From: Serripes groenlandicus
Taxonomy: Eukaryota > Mollusca > Bivalvia > Cardiida > Cardiidae
Direction: 5' to 3'
Assembly: GCA_031761405.1 (NCBI GenBank)
Contig: JASEVX010000005.1
Span: 8,727,060 to 8,791,059, forward strand
DNA length: 64,000 nt
Both the position numbers and the translations under genes were made by a program. Below, one piece after another: positions 23,930 through 34,429 of the stretch (position 1 is the stretch's first letter; the number at the start of each line of letters is the position of its first letter). Below the pieces are notes generated by a model. That model was not told where the DNA came from. It did not search any database and saw nothing but the letters and a program-made list of their open reading frames with translations.

Positions 23930-25365
23930 TCAAGACAATTATTCTGACAAAGATTCAAAATGCAACCTCCAGAGTGTTATCAAGATTTTCCTGCATTTGG
24001 CCTAGTGACCTATTCTTGTTTACCTGACATGACCTATATTCGAAAATGGACTAGATATTGGCTCAGTTCACGACGAACCCGAGTTCCGACTAGAGTTATC
24101 CGGGTTCCTCATAAACGGCAAGAGTTTTAACTCTAGTGACGTCATATAAACTTCTGACCCCGACTAAGCGATTCAAAATGGCGAAGGGTGGCAATTCTGG
24201 ATGCTGCTGCGTAAATATTCCTAAAATACGAACCTCTGAGTTCAGTAATCAGTGATGTATCTATTTGTAAAGTGAATAAATAATGATTGGTGTAATTGGG
24301 CACTTGCAAATAATTGAGCTCCGTAATTTAGACAACAGGAAAACGAGCTTTCTGGTATCGATATCGATAAGCGAATACAACACAGAGGCTTCCATTTTGA
24401 ATTTTGACTCCAATGTAGAGATGTGCTCAGCGAGAACCAATTGTCTGCGCATGCTCCATCGATGCACGTGCCCCTGACCCTACCCTCCTTGAGTGCGTCA
24501 TGAACTTGGCCTATATCAATACAAACATTCTGACAAAGTTTCAAGCTGCTGAAGCAAATAATGCAGCCTCCAGAGTATTAACAAGATTTTCCTTCAATTA
24601 GGCCAAGTGACCTAGTTTTTAACCCGAAATGACCACATTCGAACTTGGCCTAGATATCATTAGGATAAACATTTTGACCAAATTTTAAAAAATGTGGCTT
24701 TTACGGTGTTGACAAGATTTTCCTTCAATTTGGCCCTGTGATCTTGTTTTTAAACAGAAATAACAAATGTTCAATCTTGGCCTACATATCATCAAGACAA
24801 ACATTCTGAAACAGTCTCAGCATGCTTAAGTTAAATATGCACCATCCAGGGTGTTAACAAGATAACCCTTCCATTTGGTAAAGTGACCTAGTTTCCGACC
24901 CAATACGACCACTAGTCTAACCTGACCTAAATATAATTCAGACAAAATTTCAATCTGCTGAAGCAAAAAATACGGCCTCTAGATTTTCCTTCGATTTGGC
25001 CTAGTGACCTTGTTTTTGATCGGGCATAACCCATATTTGAACTTAGCCTAGAAAATTATTAAGATCAACATTCTGATCAAATTTTGAACTGCTTAAGCAG
25101 AAAATGCGGCTTGTACAGTGTTAACGAGATTTTCTTTTAATTTAGTCTAGTGACCTAGTTTTGCACAGACCTGACCAATATTCGAACTTGGCCTTCATAT
25201 CACCAAGACATACATTCTGATACAGTTTTAACATACTCAAGTTACAGATGCAGCCTCCAGAGAGTTAACAAGATTTCCTTTCAATTTGGCCAAATGATCT
25301 AGTTTCTGACCCAATATGACCCATATTCGAACTTGACTTAGATAGCATTAAGACAAACTTTCTTA
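23930..25365. repeat. Interspersed tandem repeat, unit about 140-145 bp, with an unrelated 450-bp insert
   Basis: The unit carries CATTCTGACAAA, GCAGCCTCCAGAGTRTTAAC, AAGATTTTCCTTCAATTTGG, CCTAGTGACCTAGTTTTTGA and ATTCGAACTTGGCCTAGATA. One copy lies at 23930-24045, then unrelated sequence to about 24500, then about six copies to 25365. I recall this consensus as widespread in bivalve genomes. The insert at 24050-24500 contains TGACGTCAT at 24141 and an ATG in GCAAAATGGCGAAGG-like context near 24177, whose frame ends after about 25 codons. Confidence 0.85.
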
Positions 25366-25369
25366 CGAG

Positions 25370-26880
25370 AATGCCGTTGATACCTCCACAGCGCTTGCAG
25401 GCACATGCATAGCGCGATCGGGTCGCCCGATTGAGGGAGTGATTGGCGTTTTGCATTGTACCGCAACAACTTAGTTATTGGAGCATTGGTGGTTGAAGAG
25501 GAGAGGCATCGTCTCATTCACATCACTGTCACTCTCCCTCTCTTGTGGGTTCTGCACTCTCCTTCTCCTTCAGTTATCCCATCTGTTCTAGGGCATATTG
25601 TATAACTGTTATTCTGACACTTTTGTGATAAACTGTTTGTTAACCTTCTGTGAAGAGCGCGACTGGATGATCGGATGAATGATGCGATGAACCGGCTTTC
25701 ATAATATGCGAGCCACAGTGGGTGGTCGGCCAGACGCCGGCCTGTCCCTGACTAATGTCTGCCCGATTTCCGGCCGGGCTCTCAGCGGCGTCTGGATTGT
25801 CTTGGAAGTCCAAAACTTGGCCCATCGCTCGCTTGATATATGTGATGCCCGGCCATACATCGGCCAGGCATCAGCCGATTAATGTGCGATGAGATTTTAA
25901 GTCCGAATTAAAAGTAACTCCATGCCCGCGAGGAGTCCCGAAGGTTTCCGGCCGAACATTCCTAGAAATCCGCCTCAAACTACTCGCAAATCTATCGCAA
26001 GGTAATTGTGACTGGGGTTTGAGTGCTATTCGCTGGGCTTCATTTTTAATTCATAAATATGCTTTTGATTACAATCTAAATCTGCAGCAGAAGACTTAAA
26101 GCAGAAAGGTTGATATCAATATCTCTATGTGCAGACATAAGGCACATTCCTGTAAGCATTTTCTTCGACATTGATGATCTTCAGTCGAACTTTACGAGGC
26201 CAACAGTTGAAATTCTTTCTTCGAACCCGCAACTTGTCACCAAAAATGTGATCGCTATCCAACGAATTGTGTGGACATTCGGATCGCTTGACTTCCTTTA
26301 TCAAGTCGTCAATCGTTGACTGGTCGGTAAGATAAGGGTGATACACCACCCCATTTATTCCTCCAGCACTTCCTTAAAAGTCCTTCAAGCGATTCAAAAG
26401 TTATGGAGCGGACACGAAATATAGTCAAATGACTCAACATTTTACTGCGACCTTGACATTGAACCAAGCTAGTTGTAACATGCTCTCTGAACATCGTCTC
26501 AATATCATCATATGTGATTGTTTACCCTCGCCTATCGGCATTAAGCCATTTGGCGAGCATATGTCTCAATATGGTGAACATTAGGGTATTTTATAGAGTT
26601 ATTTCCAAATCCTTTGAGCTATTCAAAATGTATTGAGCAGACATGATTGTTGACGGACAGAAAGACAATGCAAGCAAACACAATGGCTCTCAATTACATG
26701 AGGGGGCAAAATCCAATCTGACTAAAGTACACGATCTGACCAAATGTAAGATCTGATGGCGATCCATTCGAATTCATCTTCTTGTTTTATCGGATTTCCA
26801 ATATTGCTATTTTTAGATCCACCAAGCTATTTTTATTTGAACCAATCAGAGGACTCGTTTCAACAAACGTTTGACTTAAC
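25370..26880. other. No recognisable gene
   Basis: The stretch 25700-25960 is GC-richer, with repeated CGGCC words (GCCGGCCTGTCC, CGGCCGGGCTCTC, CGGCCAGGCATCAGCC). No coding motif was found on either strand. The rest is ordinary AT-rich sequence. Confidence 0.4.
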
Positions 26881-26885
26881 CTTCA

Positions 26886-27125
26886 AAATGGCGTCAATTG
26901 ACGAAGATGAGCAAATTTAAAATAGACCATTTAAAACCTGAGCAAAGAACATTTTTGGATGTTGTATTGTCAGGGAAAGACTGTATCGGTGTTTTGCCTT
27001 ATTTCCGCATTTGTAGCCATGATGCGGTCGTCATAAGAACTATACACGCGTGTAAATCACTATGCGAAAATTGGGATCTCATGCTAAATATAGATTATTT
27101 TGGTAAATATAGACTTTTACTTTAA
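26886..27125 (+). pseudogene. RecQ-like helicase N-terminal fragment
   Basis: The frame reads KFKIDHLKPEQRTFLDVVLS followed by GKDCIGVLP, which fits the start of a RecQ-type DEAD helicase core (the F-x-x-LKPEQ Q-motif region and the beginning of Walker A, normally VLPTGxGKS). Instead of the Gly-Lys-Ser loop the frame runs into unrelated codons and stops at 27125. There is no splice donor at that point, so this is probably a truncated copy. A nearby ATGGCGTCAATTGACGAAGA at 26888 in a second frame may be the original start. Confidence 0.45.
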
Positions 27126-27396
27126 CTTTCAAAAACGTGAAAGCAAGGTTCTGATTGGCTGGCGGAAAGGTCGTCTGAACGTGACCCTCTATCGGTTGTC
27201 CTCAGATTCTATGCGTAGCGTTAATAGGAGATGATTTTAATTAGATTGGGGCAAATTCAAGTCGCTAGAGTGATGAAGTCATTGGGACACTATTATAATT
27301 ACTGTAACCGTTGACCTACTTCAGTGAAACACGAGATGATGCTTCTGAACGGAATACAGTAGCTTCGTACCCTAGTAATTTGGTACCCGGTATATT

Positions 27397-27735
27397 TCAT
27401 ACCCTTTTGTAAGTTATTTCGTACTGCTTTATGCCTTCTTTCCCAATAGTCTTCCAAAAGTTGTTGTCATTGGTTCTAGCCTTATTAGAAAGGTAATTCT
27501 GGCAGGAATACCAGTAAAAGCGTTTAGCTCTCTGCACTTCCTTATCAAATGACTTTCTAGCAGAGACATATTCAGATTTAAGTTCGCCCTTTTTTCTGTC
27601 ATATTTTAGCCATCTTTTCTCTTTAGCACACATGTAAAATTATAAATCTGAAAGCTTTTTATTCCGACATGGCTTTCCCGGTCTTCGTTTTCGTTTACAA
27701 TAAGTAGGTCCCTGCGAAAAGTAACAGTCTAGAAT
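27397..27735 (-). pseudogene. LINE ORF2 linker fragment
   Basis: On the minus strand it reads KEKRWLKYDRKKGELKSEYV, then SFDKEVQRAKRFYW and NNFWKTIGKEGI. This is the basic helical linker found between endonuclease and reverse transcriptase in many LINE ORF2 proteins. Both neighbours of this segment are missing, so it is an isolated fragment. Confidence 0.65.
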
Positions 27736-27886
27736 GAAATATCATTATACATGGATACCTTGATGAGCTCACACAATTCATTGTACATTATAGTAAAAAA
27801 TAAAATGGCATAAAATAAAGAGATATCTAAACGACTCGACATCATCCCAAAGGTGAACCTATTATACCCCACCTTCATAGATCAGC

Positions 27887-28101
27887 TTAATCGTTTCTCA
27901 TATACAACACACCCGCAGCAGACGAGTTTTAAACCATCAAGGCAAAAACATAGTCAATATGTATAAATGACAGTTTGATTATTGAATAAATTTGAAACTC
28001 TTTTGGTAAAATTAGAAATTGCTTTTCTTTAGCAATTTCTACTTTTGTCTCAATGTTTTTGCAAAGGTGTCAGAAAGCATCTGTATGTGTGAAAGGGTTA
28101 A
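27887..28101. repeat. Foldback element, TTAACCCTTTCCCACAT family
   Basis: The left end TTAATCGTTTCTCATATACA, then CGCAGCAGACGAGTTT, and the right end GTATGTGTGAAAGGGTTAA are inverted copies. An internal palindrome AAATTGCTTTTCTTTAGCAATTT lies at its centre. It is non-autonomous. Confidence 0.75.
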
Positions 28102-28484
28102 TGCAACAATAGCAAAACTGAAACCACTGCAAGTTCTCATGTTTATAAAACGTTAAAAATCTCAAAACAGTTTCACTTGTCGTCAGAGAATGATTGATAT
28201 AGAATGACCCTAGTTTTACCTATTGAAACCTCTGTAGAACTTTTGAAAGTTGCTGCAGAGATGTCAAAATTGTTTGGTATAATGGAAAGGGATTACTTGT
28301 TTCCCAGACATAGAATAAATTTAACAATAAAGCAGTAGATTATGGTGGGACAAATGGCACACATCGAACACATTATTGGTTTTCAAACTGGTTTTGAACG
28401 AAATGATCCTTCCAATTTCTGGATAATATATTACCACCAGGTGTTTTCAAAGTAGGCTAGTCTAAATAAATCATTTCTCAAAAC

Positions 28485-28619
28485 GAGCAATTTCTTTTGT
28501 CACAATATGTTCAACTCTTTTCAGTAATAATACCAACATTTATAGAGCTTTTCTAAGTTTTTGCCTAGATGTTTTCAATGCCGTCTGCTGCATATTTGTT
28601 GCATGTGGGAAAGGGTTAA
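28485..28619. repeat. Right half of a TTAACCCTTTCCCACAT foldback element
   Basis: AAAACGAGCAATTTCTTTTG near 28477, then CCGTCTGCTGCATATTTGTT and GCATGTGGGAAAGGGTTAA ending at 28619. The matching left end was not clearly found upstream. Confidence 0.65.
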
Positions 28620-28688
28620 ACGTAATAGATCCAATATGTGAGATACTGATCAAGATCTATTAAAGAATCTGTTCTAGATACAAATCCT

Positions 28689-28775
28689 ATCTAATCCTTT
28701 CCAACAAACAACAAATATTATCTAATCCTTTCCAACACACAACAAATATTATCTAATGCTTTCTAAACAAACAAC
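28689..28775. repeat. 31-bp tandem repeat, about 2.8 copies
   Basis: ATCTAATCCTTTCCAACAAA followed by CAACAAATATT is repeated at about 28689, 28720 and 28751 (the last with a few changes). Confidence 0.9.
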
Positions 28776-28879
28776 ACATCTGAAACCTATAAAAACATCT
28801 AAGCAAAAATATATCAATCTTTATAAAAGATACAGATAGTGTATTTATTGAATACAGTTTCAAAAATGTGGCAAAAGGA

Positions 28880-29765
28880 ACGAGAGGCCCATGAGGGCCA
28901 GTATAATCCCACTTCCATTAGACAAAATTTAAATCTCCAAAGCTTGAAGGAATCTCGTAGAGTGTCACCCAAGGAACAGTTTGCATTTTTTTTTTGAAAA
29001 TCGGCCGAATAGTTTTGGAGGAGAGGATTTTTAAAGTGTTCACTAAGGCCAACATAATGCTAAGAGCCTCGCCCCCACCCCCACCCACAACCTCCCCCCC
29101 ACCCCAGCCCCTGGCAGCCATATGTTAAGACCATTACATGGCTTGGTTGATAGAGATTCACCCAAGGAACATTTCTACAAAATTATTTGAAAATCGGCCA
29201 TTTACTTTCGTCCGGGAAGATTTTTTAAGTTTTAACTATAGCCATATAGGGCAAAACAGCCCTGCGCCCTGGCGTCCATATTTTCTAACCAATCAACATG
29301 ACTTGATGGAAAATTGAAGGAAGATAACCCGATGAAAATTCTACAAAATTATTTGAAAATCTGCCTGACACTATCGGAGGAGAAGATTTTTCCATTTAAG
29401 TTAAAATAGCCCCGCCCCCTGGCGGCCATAGTTTTTTAGTAATCGACTTTGCTTGAAAGAATCTGATAGAGTGTCACCCTAGAAACATTTCTACAAAATC
29501 ATTTAAAAATCAGCCAACCAGTTTAGGAGGAGAAGAATGTTTAAGTTTTTTCGTTCGATTGCCGTGGAAACCAGAATTGTGTATGGATAAAAAAAAATGA
29601 AGGAATTGAGAAGAGGACATAAAGAGGATGCTTCCTATGAAGTTTCATCCCCATTGGCCAAGTGATTAGGGAGAAGAAGTCAATTGACGCAAAAAGTTGA
29701 CGAACGGATGGAAGGACGCACGGACGCACAACGGCTTTCTGAATATGAACAAGTACTAGTTCTTT
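28880..29765 (+). repeat. Composite tandem repeat, unit about 155 bp, with a distinct terminal module (copy A)
   Basis: The unit contains CCCTGGCGGCCATA, AATCAACATGGCTTGA, AGGAATCTGATAGAGTGTCA, CCCAAGGAACATTTCTACAA and GAAAATCGGCC...GGAGGAGAAG. Unit landmarks (GGC.GCCAT) fall near 29113, 29271 and 29423. The last module (29545-29765) is different: GTGGAAACCAGAATTGTGTA, GAAGTTTCATCCCCATTGGC, then GACGCACGGACGCAC. The same units and the same terminal module recur, in the same order and orientation, at 34430-35445. I associate this family with bivalve interspersed repeats built of tandem core units. Confidence 0.85.
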
Positions 29766-29920
29766 CACTTACAGACATATTCCTTATATTTTCTTTATGT
29801 TGTTAAAGCCATCTGCTTCAAAAAGTTGTATGTGGGAAATGTTTGAAGTGTCAGAAAATGATAAACTGATTCTCCCAAGCATGTCTAAACTTTCTACGAA
29901 AGAACATCTTCAATTAAGAG

Positions 29921-30125
29921 TTAACCGTTTCCCACTTATAACAAGTCTGCAGCAGACAACTTTGAAAACATCTGGGCAAGAAAGTGGAACATTTCTATAA
30001 GTACAGCAGTAATCTTTAAAAAAAGTTGAAAACATAACGGCAAAAAGAGAAAATACTCATAACGAGCAATTTCTTCTTTCTGAAACAATTTTTTAAAAAG
30101 TCGTCCGCATGTGGGAAAGGGTTAA
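29921..30125. repeat. Foldback element, TTAACCCTTTCCCACAT family, best copy
   Basis: The left end TTAACCGTTTCCCACTTATA, then CTGCAGCAGACAACTTTGAA, pairs with the right end AAAAAGTCGTCCGCATGTGG, then GAAAGGGTTAA. TTAA at both tips may be part of the inverted ends or a target duplication. About 205 bp, no coding capacity. Confidence 0.8.
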
Positions 30126-30129
30126 AACA

Positions 30130-30850
30130 AGAGAACGAATATTGCTCTAAATCCATCACCTGAATCATAGTTTAATGGCCAAGCTGTTACTGCTAATGCC
30201 TGGGATTGTTTTTTTTTTTAGCAAGAGTGGCTTAGACACTGGAAGGATTTTACACAGTAAAAAGGAATGTCATATCAGTAAGGGACATTTGTAATATAGC
30301 ATTTTAAACAAGCTGTGTAAAGCCAAAAGTAAGAAGTAATTACACAAAATAACTCTTCAACCAGAAAATATTTAAGAGGGTCACAGAAGAACATTTCTGC
30401 AAAATTATCTTGAAATCAGACAAGCAAATACAGAGGAGAACAAATTATAAACAAGAGGGCCATGATGCCCTGGATAGCTCGTTATCATGCCAATCACTGT
30501 AACTCATATTATGTTTTACCAAACAACATCGCTTGAAGTAATAATTAATCTCTTATAGGATCACCCAATTAACATTTTACAAAAGTATTTGTAAATTAGC
30601 CAGATACTTTCGGAGAAGAAGATTTTTAAAATAAATATAAGGCAATATCAATCAACATGGACTGAAGGAATCTGATAGGTCACATCCTAGGAATATTTCT
30701 ACAATTTGTTTTGTAAAACGGGGTTGCCCGGTAGTATTGATTTTGGAGCCAATCATGAAAGCATAAACAAATAAGGGTGTCATTGTGCCGCTTTACCTAT
30801 GCCACCTGGTTGCTATGTTTTTCAACAAATTATAATAGATATAACAATTG
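30130..30850. repeat. Fragments of the 155-bp composite repeat, otherwise no gene
   Basis: GGGTCACAGAAGAACATTTC near 30376, TAGGATCACCCAATTAACAT near 30557 and ATCAACATGGACTGAAGGAA near 30651 are diverged unit pieces. Nothing coding was seen. Confidence 0.6.
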
Positions 30851-31076
30851 TTTAACTCATTACTTCACACAGACCTTTGACACCTGCCATTGACCATGAC
30901 TTTTGAAAATATTGCAATACAGGTGATATTGCAAAAAAACGAGCAATTTCACATTTTATTGTGAAATGTTCGACTCTTTAGCAATGTAAATCTTTCAGTT
31001 TTCTAGATTATTGAAATTGTTCGTCTGATGATTGTCAAACAGAGAACCTTTGAAAAGTCATGTGAAGTAATGGGTT
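30851..31076. repeat. Foldback element with AACYCATTACTTCACAY ends
   Basis: The left end AACTCATTACTTCACACAGA and the reverse complement of the right end, AACCCATTACTTCACATGAC, match. The centre holds AAATTGCTCG-like and CACATTTTATTGTGAAATG inverted stretches. It is a separate family from the TTAACCC foldbacks, although the middle is similar. Confidence 0.7.
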
Positions 31077-31099
31077 GCGAGGGTCACTCAAGGAACATT

Positions 31100-31605
31100 T
31101 TTATTTGACTAATAGATATATTTCTTCTTTGTAGCACATTAAATCAACAGTTAAGAAAATCAAAGCACATCCTATTAAAATAAACACAGAAGTATTCACC
31201 TGCAACATGATAACATAGATATATTTACACAACACCTTAAAACACGCATAAAACATACCATGGACAACACTATAAAGAGAAGAAAAGCTAACATTTAAAT
31301 AATTTATGATAGATAGATAGAACAAGAGCAGTGTCCAGACAGAATACGCGCACTCCAACATGTTGACAGCATAATATATTTAGGGAAACAGTCACAGTGA
31401 GATGAAGCCAAGAATAAAACGTAAATATATGTTGACTATCAATGCAGGTGTCTGAGTGCATAATTTGAATTAAATACAACAAAAATCGAAATAAGTCAAA
31501 TTCTCAAATTCAAACAAAATTAATCAAAAATTGATGCTAAAGAATATTAGATGTATCCAAGTTCCACGTTGAAAAATTTGAATCCGCCATCAAACTTTAA
31601 CAGTA
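31100..31605. other. No recognisable gene
   Basis: AT-rich. Frames at 31101-31361 and 31288-31482 (minus) are hydrophobic or low-complexity and unrecognised. Confidence 0.4.
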
Positions 31606-31608
31606 AGT

Positions 31609-31694
31609 TTAACCTATTCCCACATACAGCAAATCTGCAGCAGACGACTTTGAAATACTTTTATTCCTATATAATACCGTTTTGAAAACGTCTT
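31609..31694. repeat. Left half of a TTAACCCTTTCCCACAT foldback element
   Basis: TTAACCTATTCCCACATACA, then AATCTGCAGCAGACGACTTT. No matching right end downstream. Confidence 0.65.
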
Positions 31695-31775
31695 ATGTAA
31701 TTTTATATTGTCGATAAGGTAAATTACAACAAAAGGAATAACAGTCCAGGGTGTCCTTGTTGCCCCTCCCCCTAT

Positions 31776-31804
31776 TTCTCTGCACGCATGCACGCACGCA
31801 CACA

Positions 31805-31848
<44 letters not shown>

Positions 31849-31858
31849 CACACGCACG

Positions 31859-31901
<43 letters not shown>

Positions 31902-31902
31902 C
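31776..31902. repeat. (ACGC)n and (AC)n compound microsatellite
   Basis: A tetranucleotide GCAC/ACGC run from 31786 to about 31865 passes into (CA)n to 31902. The Thr-His or Cys-Val peptides read from it on both strands are artefacts. Confidence 0.98.
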
Positions 31903-32049
31903 TCCCCCACACAAACGTTGCAAAAGAGGAATGTTATCAAACTGCAGATTCGCCGACTGATCTAAAAATTCACTAAGGTCGGTTTTCGTGTGACGTGGCT
32001 CATATGATAACGTATACATTGAGATTCGGCTTTAAAACGTAAAATAAAT

Positions 32050-33115
32050 ATCAGGTATTGCACCCTTGTAGTTTGAGAAATGACCAAATATAACATATAG
32101 CATATGCAAAGACATGTACCGTGTACATTTAGAAGTGACCATATAAGGTATCGTACATGCCAGGTAACGCACCCATGTACAATGAGAAGCGACCATATAA
32201 AGTATAGTAAATGCAAGGTAACGCATCTTGAAAATTGTGAAGTGGTCATTAACATATTGTACATGCCAGAGTATGTACCGTGTACATTGAGAAGTGGCCA
32301 TATAACGTATAGTATATTCCAGGTAACAAATCATTTACATTTAGAAGTGGCCATATAACGTTTAGCCCATTCCACGTAATGTACCGTGTACATTAAGAAG
32401 TGCCAATATCATATAGTACATTCCAGGAAACACATCATTTACATAGAGAAGTGGCCATATAACGTGTTATACAAGCCTGGTATCGCCTCGTGAACATTGA
32501 GAAGTGGACATATTACATATAGTACACTCCAGGTAACACATCATTAACATAGAGAAATGGCCATATATCAGTATAGTACATTCCAGGTACCACACCATAT
32601 ACATAAAGAAGTGGCAATAAAACGAACTGTACAAGTCTGGTAATGCATCGTGTACTTAAAGAAGTGGCCATAAAACGAACTGTACAAGTCTGGTAATGCA
32701 TCGTGTACTTAAAGAAGTGGCCATAAAACGAACTGTACAAGTCTGGTAATGCATCGTGTACTTAAAGAAGTGGCCATAAAACGTAACGTACATTCCAGGT
32801 AACACATCAAGAACATATCGAGGGCTTGGCGTGAAACGGTTGTAACTAAAATTGATACTTTTTTTTTATCAAGGTTGATTACCTCGCCATAACAACTTTA
32901 TTAGCGTTAAATATGTTTGCTTGGTAAACAATGGAAATTTAGGTGCCATTGCTCGTTTTGCGCAATGGCAGTTAAATTTGCATTGTTTACAAAGGGGTCA
33001 AAACTGCCCCTAAACCAGGGTTTTCAAAATAGGTTTTTAGTTACAACCGTTTCACGACAAGCCCTCGATATAGAAGTGGCCATATAACATTTAGTATATG
33101 TCAGGTAGCGCATAG
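32050..33115. repeat. Minisatellite array, unit about 53-60 bp, split by a MITE
   Basis: Units contain ACATTGAGAAGTGGCCATAT, AACGTATAGTACATTCCAGG and TAACACATC. A younger subset at 32641-32783 has exact 53-bp copies (TAATGCATCGTGTACTTAAA then GAAGTGGCCATAAAACGAAC), at 32641, 32694 and, partly, 32747. The MITE at 32818-33068 interrupts the array, which resumes at about 33069 (TAGAAGTGGCCATATAAC). Confidence 0.92.
32818..33068. mobile_element. MITE with inverted ends TCGAGGGCTTGGCGTGAAAC, copy 1
   Basis: The left end TCGAGGGCTTGGCGTGAAAC and the right end GTTTCACGACAAGCCCTCGA are inverted, and the inversion runs on inward (GTTGTAACTAAAA / TTTAGTTACAAC, then a near-palindromic centre with GGTGCCATTGCTCG and CGCAATGGCA). 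Both tips are bordered by TA/AT, so a TA target duplication is possible. It sits inside a minisatellite whose sequence resumes after it, which proves insertion. A second copy of nearly the same length lies at 54466-54713. Confidence 0.9.
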
Positions 33116-33119
33116 TAAG

Positions 33120-33890
33120 TTTATAACTGTTTACTCTACGGAGCAACTTTTTCTCCGAGTTGTTAACACCATTTCTGAAATTCTGAGTCTTAAAAACGAG
33201 TACAGCTCGACTTAAAGATACAATGAAGTAGATATGTGTATCTACATTTGAGATTAAAAGGACGAGAACATTTAATGACTTGAACCAACGATAGGCAGTT
33301 TTCATATTAAATAGTAGTTGCAATTATTATAAAATCGTTTTGTATATTCTTTGAGCAGGCTGTGATGGAAAATAAACCAATGTTTGAAACGATATATATC
33401 GGCCAGATATATATCTCTTTCCAAGTGATTTCACTGAATGATACACACATCGACATATTGTTCTAGACGTCTGTATGAAAGTGCACTTTACTGTAGATCT
33501 AGTGTTTTTGAGATAGTATATTAGGCGTTTAAATATGTCGTATCTGTCTCAATATAGAGTGATTTAGATATACTCGTGATTGTATGGCTATAATCAGGAG
33601 GGTTAACATCAGGCTTACACGGAAGGAAAGCTTGAATGACGCTGGATCTTCATAATTACACACTGTCCTATTTGTAGGCATAGACTATTCATAAACGAAG
33701 GGATGTTGAACAATTTACTAGTCACATACCTCAAACTTATCAGATGTACTTTAGCAAAAATTTAGTATTTTTTTTAATATTAAGGAATGATGTACGTCAC
33801 CTGCTTGCCTCCTCATCTTGTAAGAATACATATTCTCAGAGAACTAGATAAGAGGGAGTGTACAGGTCTTTTTCCAACAATATTCCTCTT
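33120..33890. other. No recognisable gene
   Basis: AT-rich, no motif. CGATATATATCGGCCAGATA near 33390 is a small local inversion. Confidence 0.4.
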
Positions 33891-33897
33891 ATTACTC

Positions 33898-33975
33898 AAC
33901 CAAATCCTATGTTTTGGGTATTCAAAAGAATAGTGTCACTGAGACGAATCTTTTGAGTACTCACAACATAGGGTT
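33898..33975. repeat. Short palindromic element, copy 1
   Basis: The left arm CAAATCCTATGTTTTGGGTA followed by TTCAAAAGAAT pairs with ATCTTTTGAGTACTCACAAC followed by ATAGGGTTTG. The same element recurs at 39638-39701 with an even better inversion. Confidence 0.8.
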
Positions 33976-34429
33976 TGAATGTCTATAAGGATTTTAGAAC
34001 ATGAAAAATGTCTCTTATCTGGGGCTGTGTATTCTCATTCAAGAAGTCAAGCCCTAAATTTTATCTTCGACGATTAACGATATCAGGCATAAGTTCCACC
34101 GTCTCTTTCTATAAAGGCAAAATGAAAGTTTTCAGCGTTTCAAAGGTAAAAAATGTCACGCAAAGCTTTCTAGCTATTATATCGGTGATAGTATTTTGTG
34201 ATTTGAAGAAATAACTCTCTCTATGACAGGTTTTAAAGTAAATTAGAAATAACATAATTACTGTTTTATTATTTCAGCGATACCAAGTTTTGATTTAAAG
34301 ATATTTTAGGAAGATATGTGAACTGTATATCATGTCGTGAGTTATGGTTTTCGCTACAATTAGATGTATATATAAGATAAGAAAGTAATGGCTATTCCTT
34401 AACCGCACATAATTGTGCAGCTGTATCAA

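Noticed and set aside
24177..24254. Short first exon starting ATGGCGAAGG after a TGACGTCAT site
   Set aside because: The frame is only about 25 codons with no recognisable continuation or convincing donor.
25640..25825. Coding region in the GC-richer patch
   Set aside because: The frame is 61 codons with no known motif. The GC content comes from repeated CGGCC words.
31614..32019. Cys/Val-rich and Thr/His-rich frames that could suggest a small secreted peptide
   Set aside because: They are the (ACGC)n/(AC)n microsatellite read in different frames.
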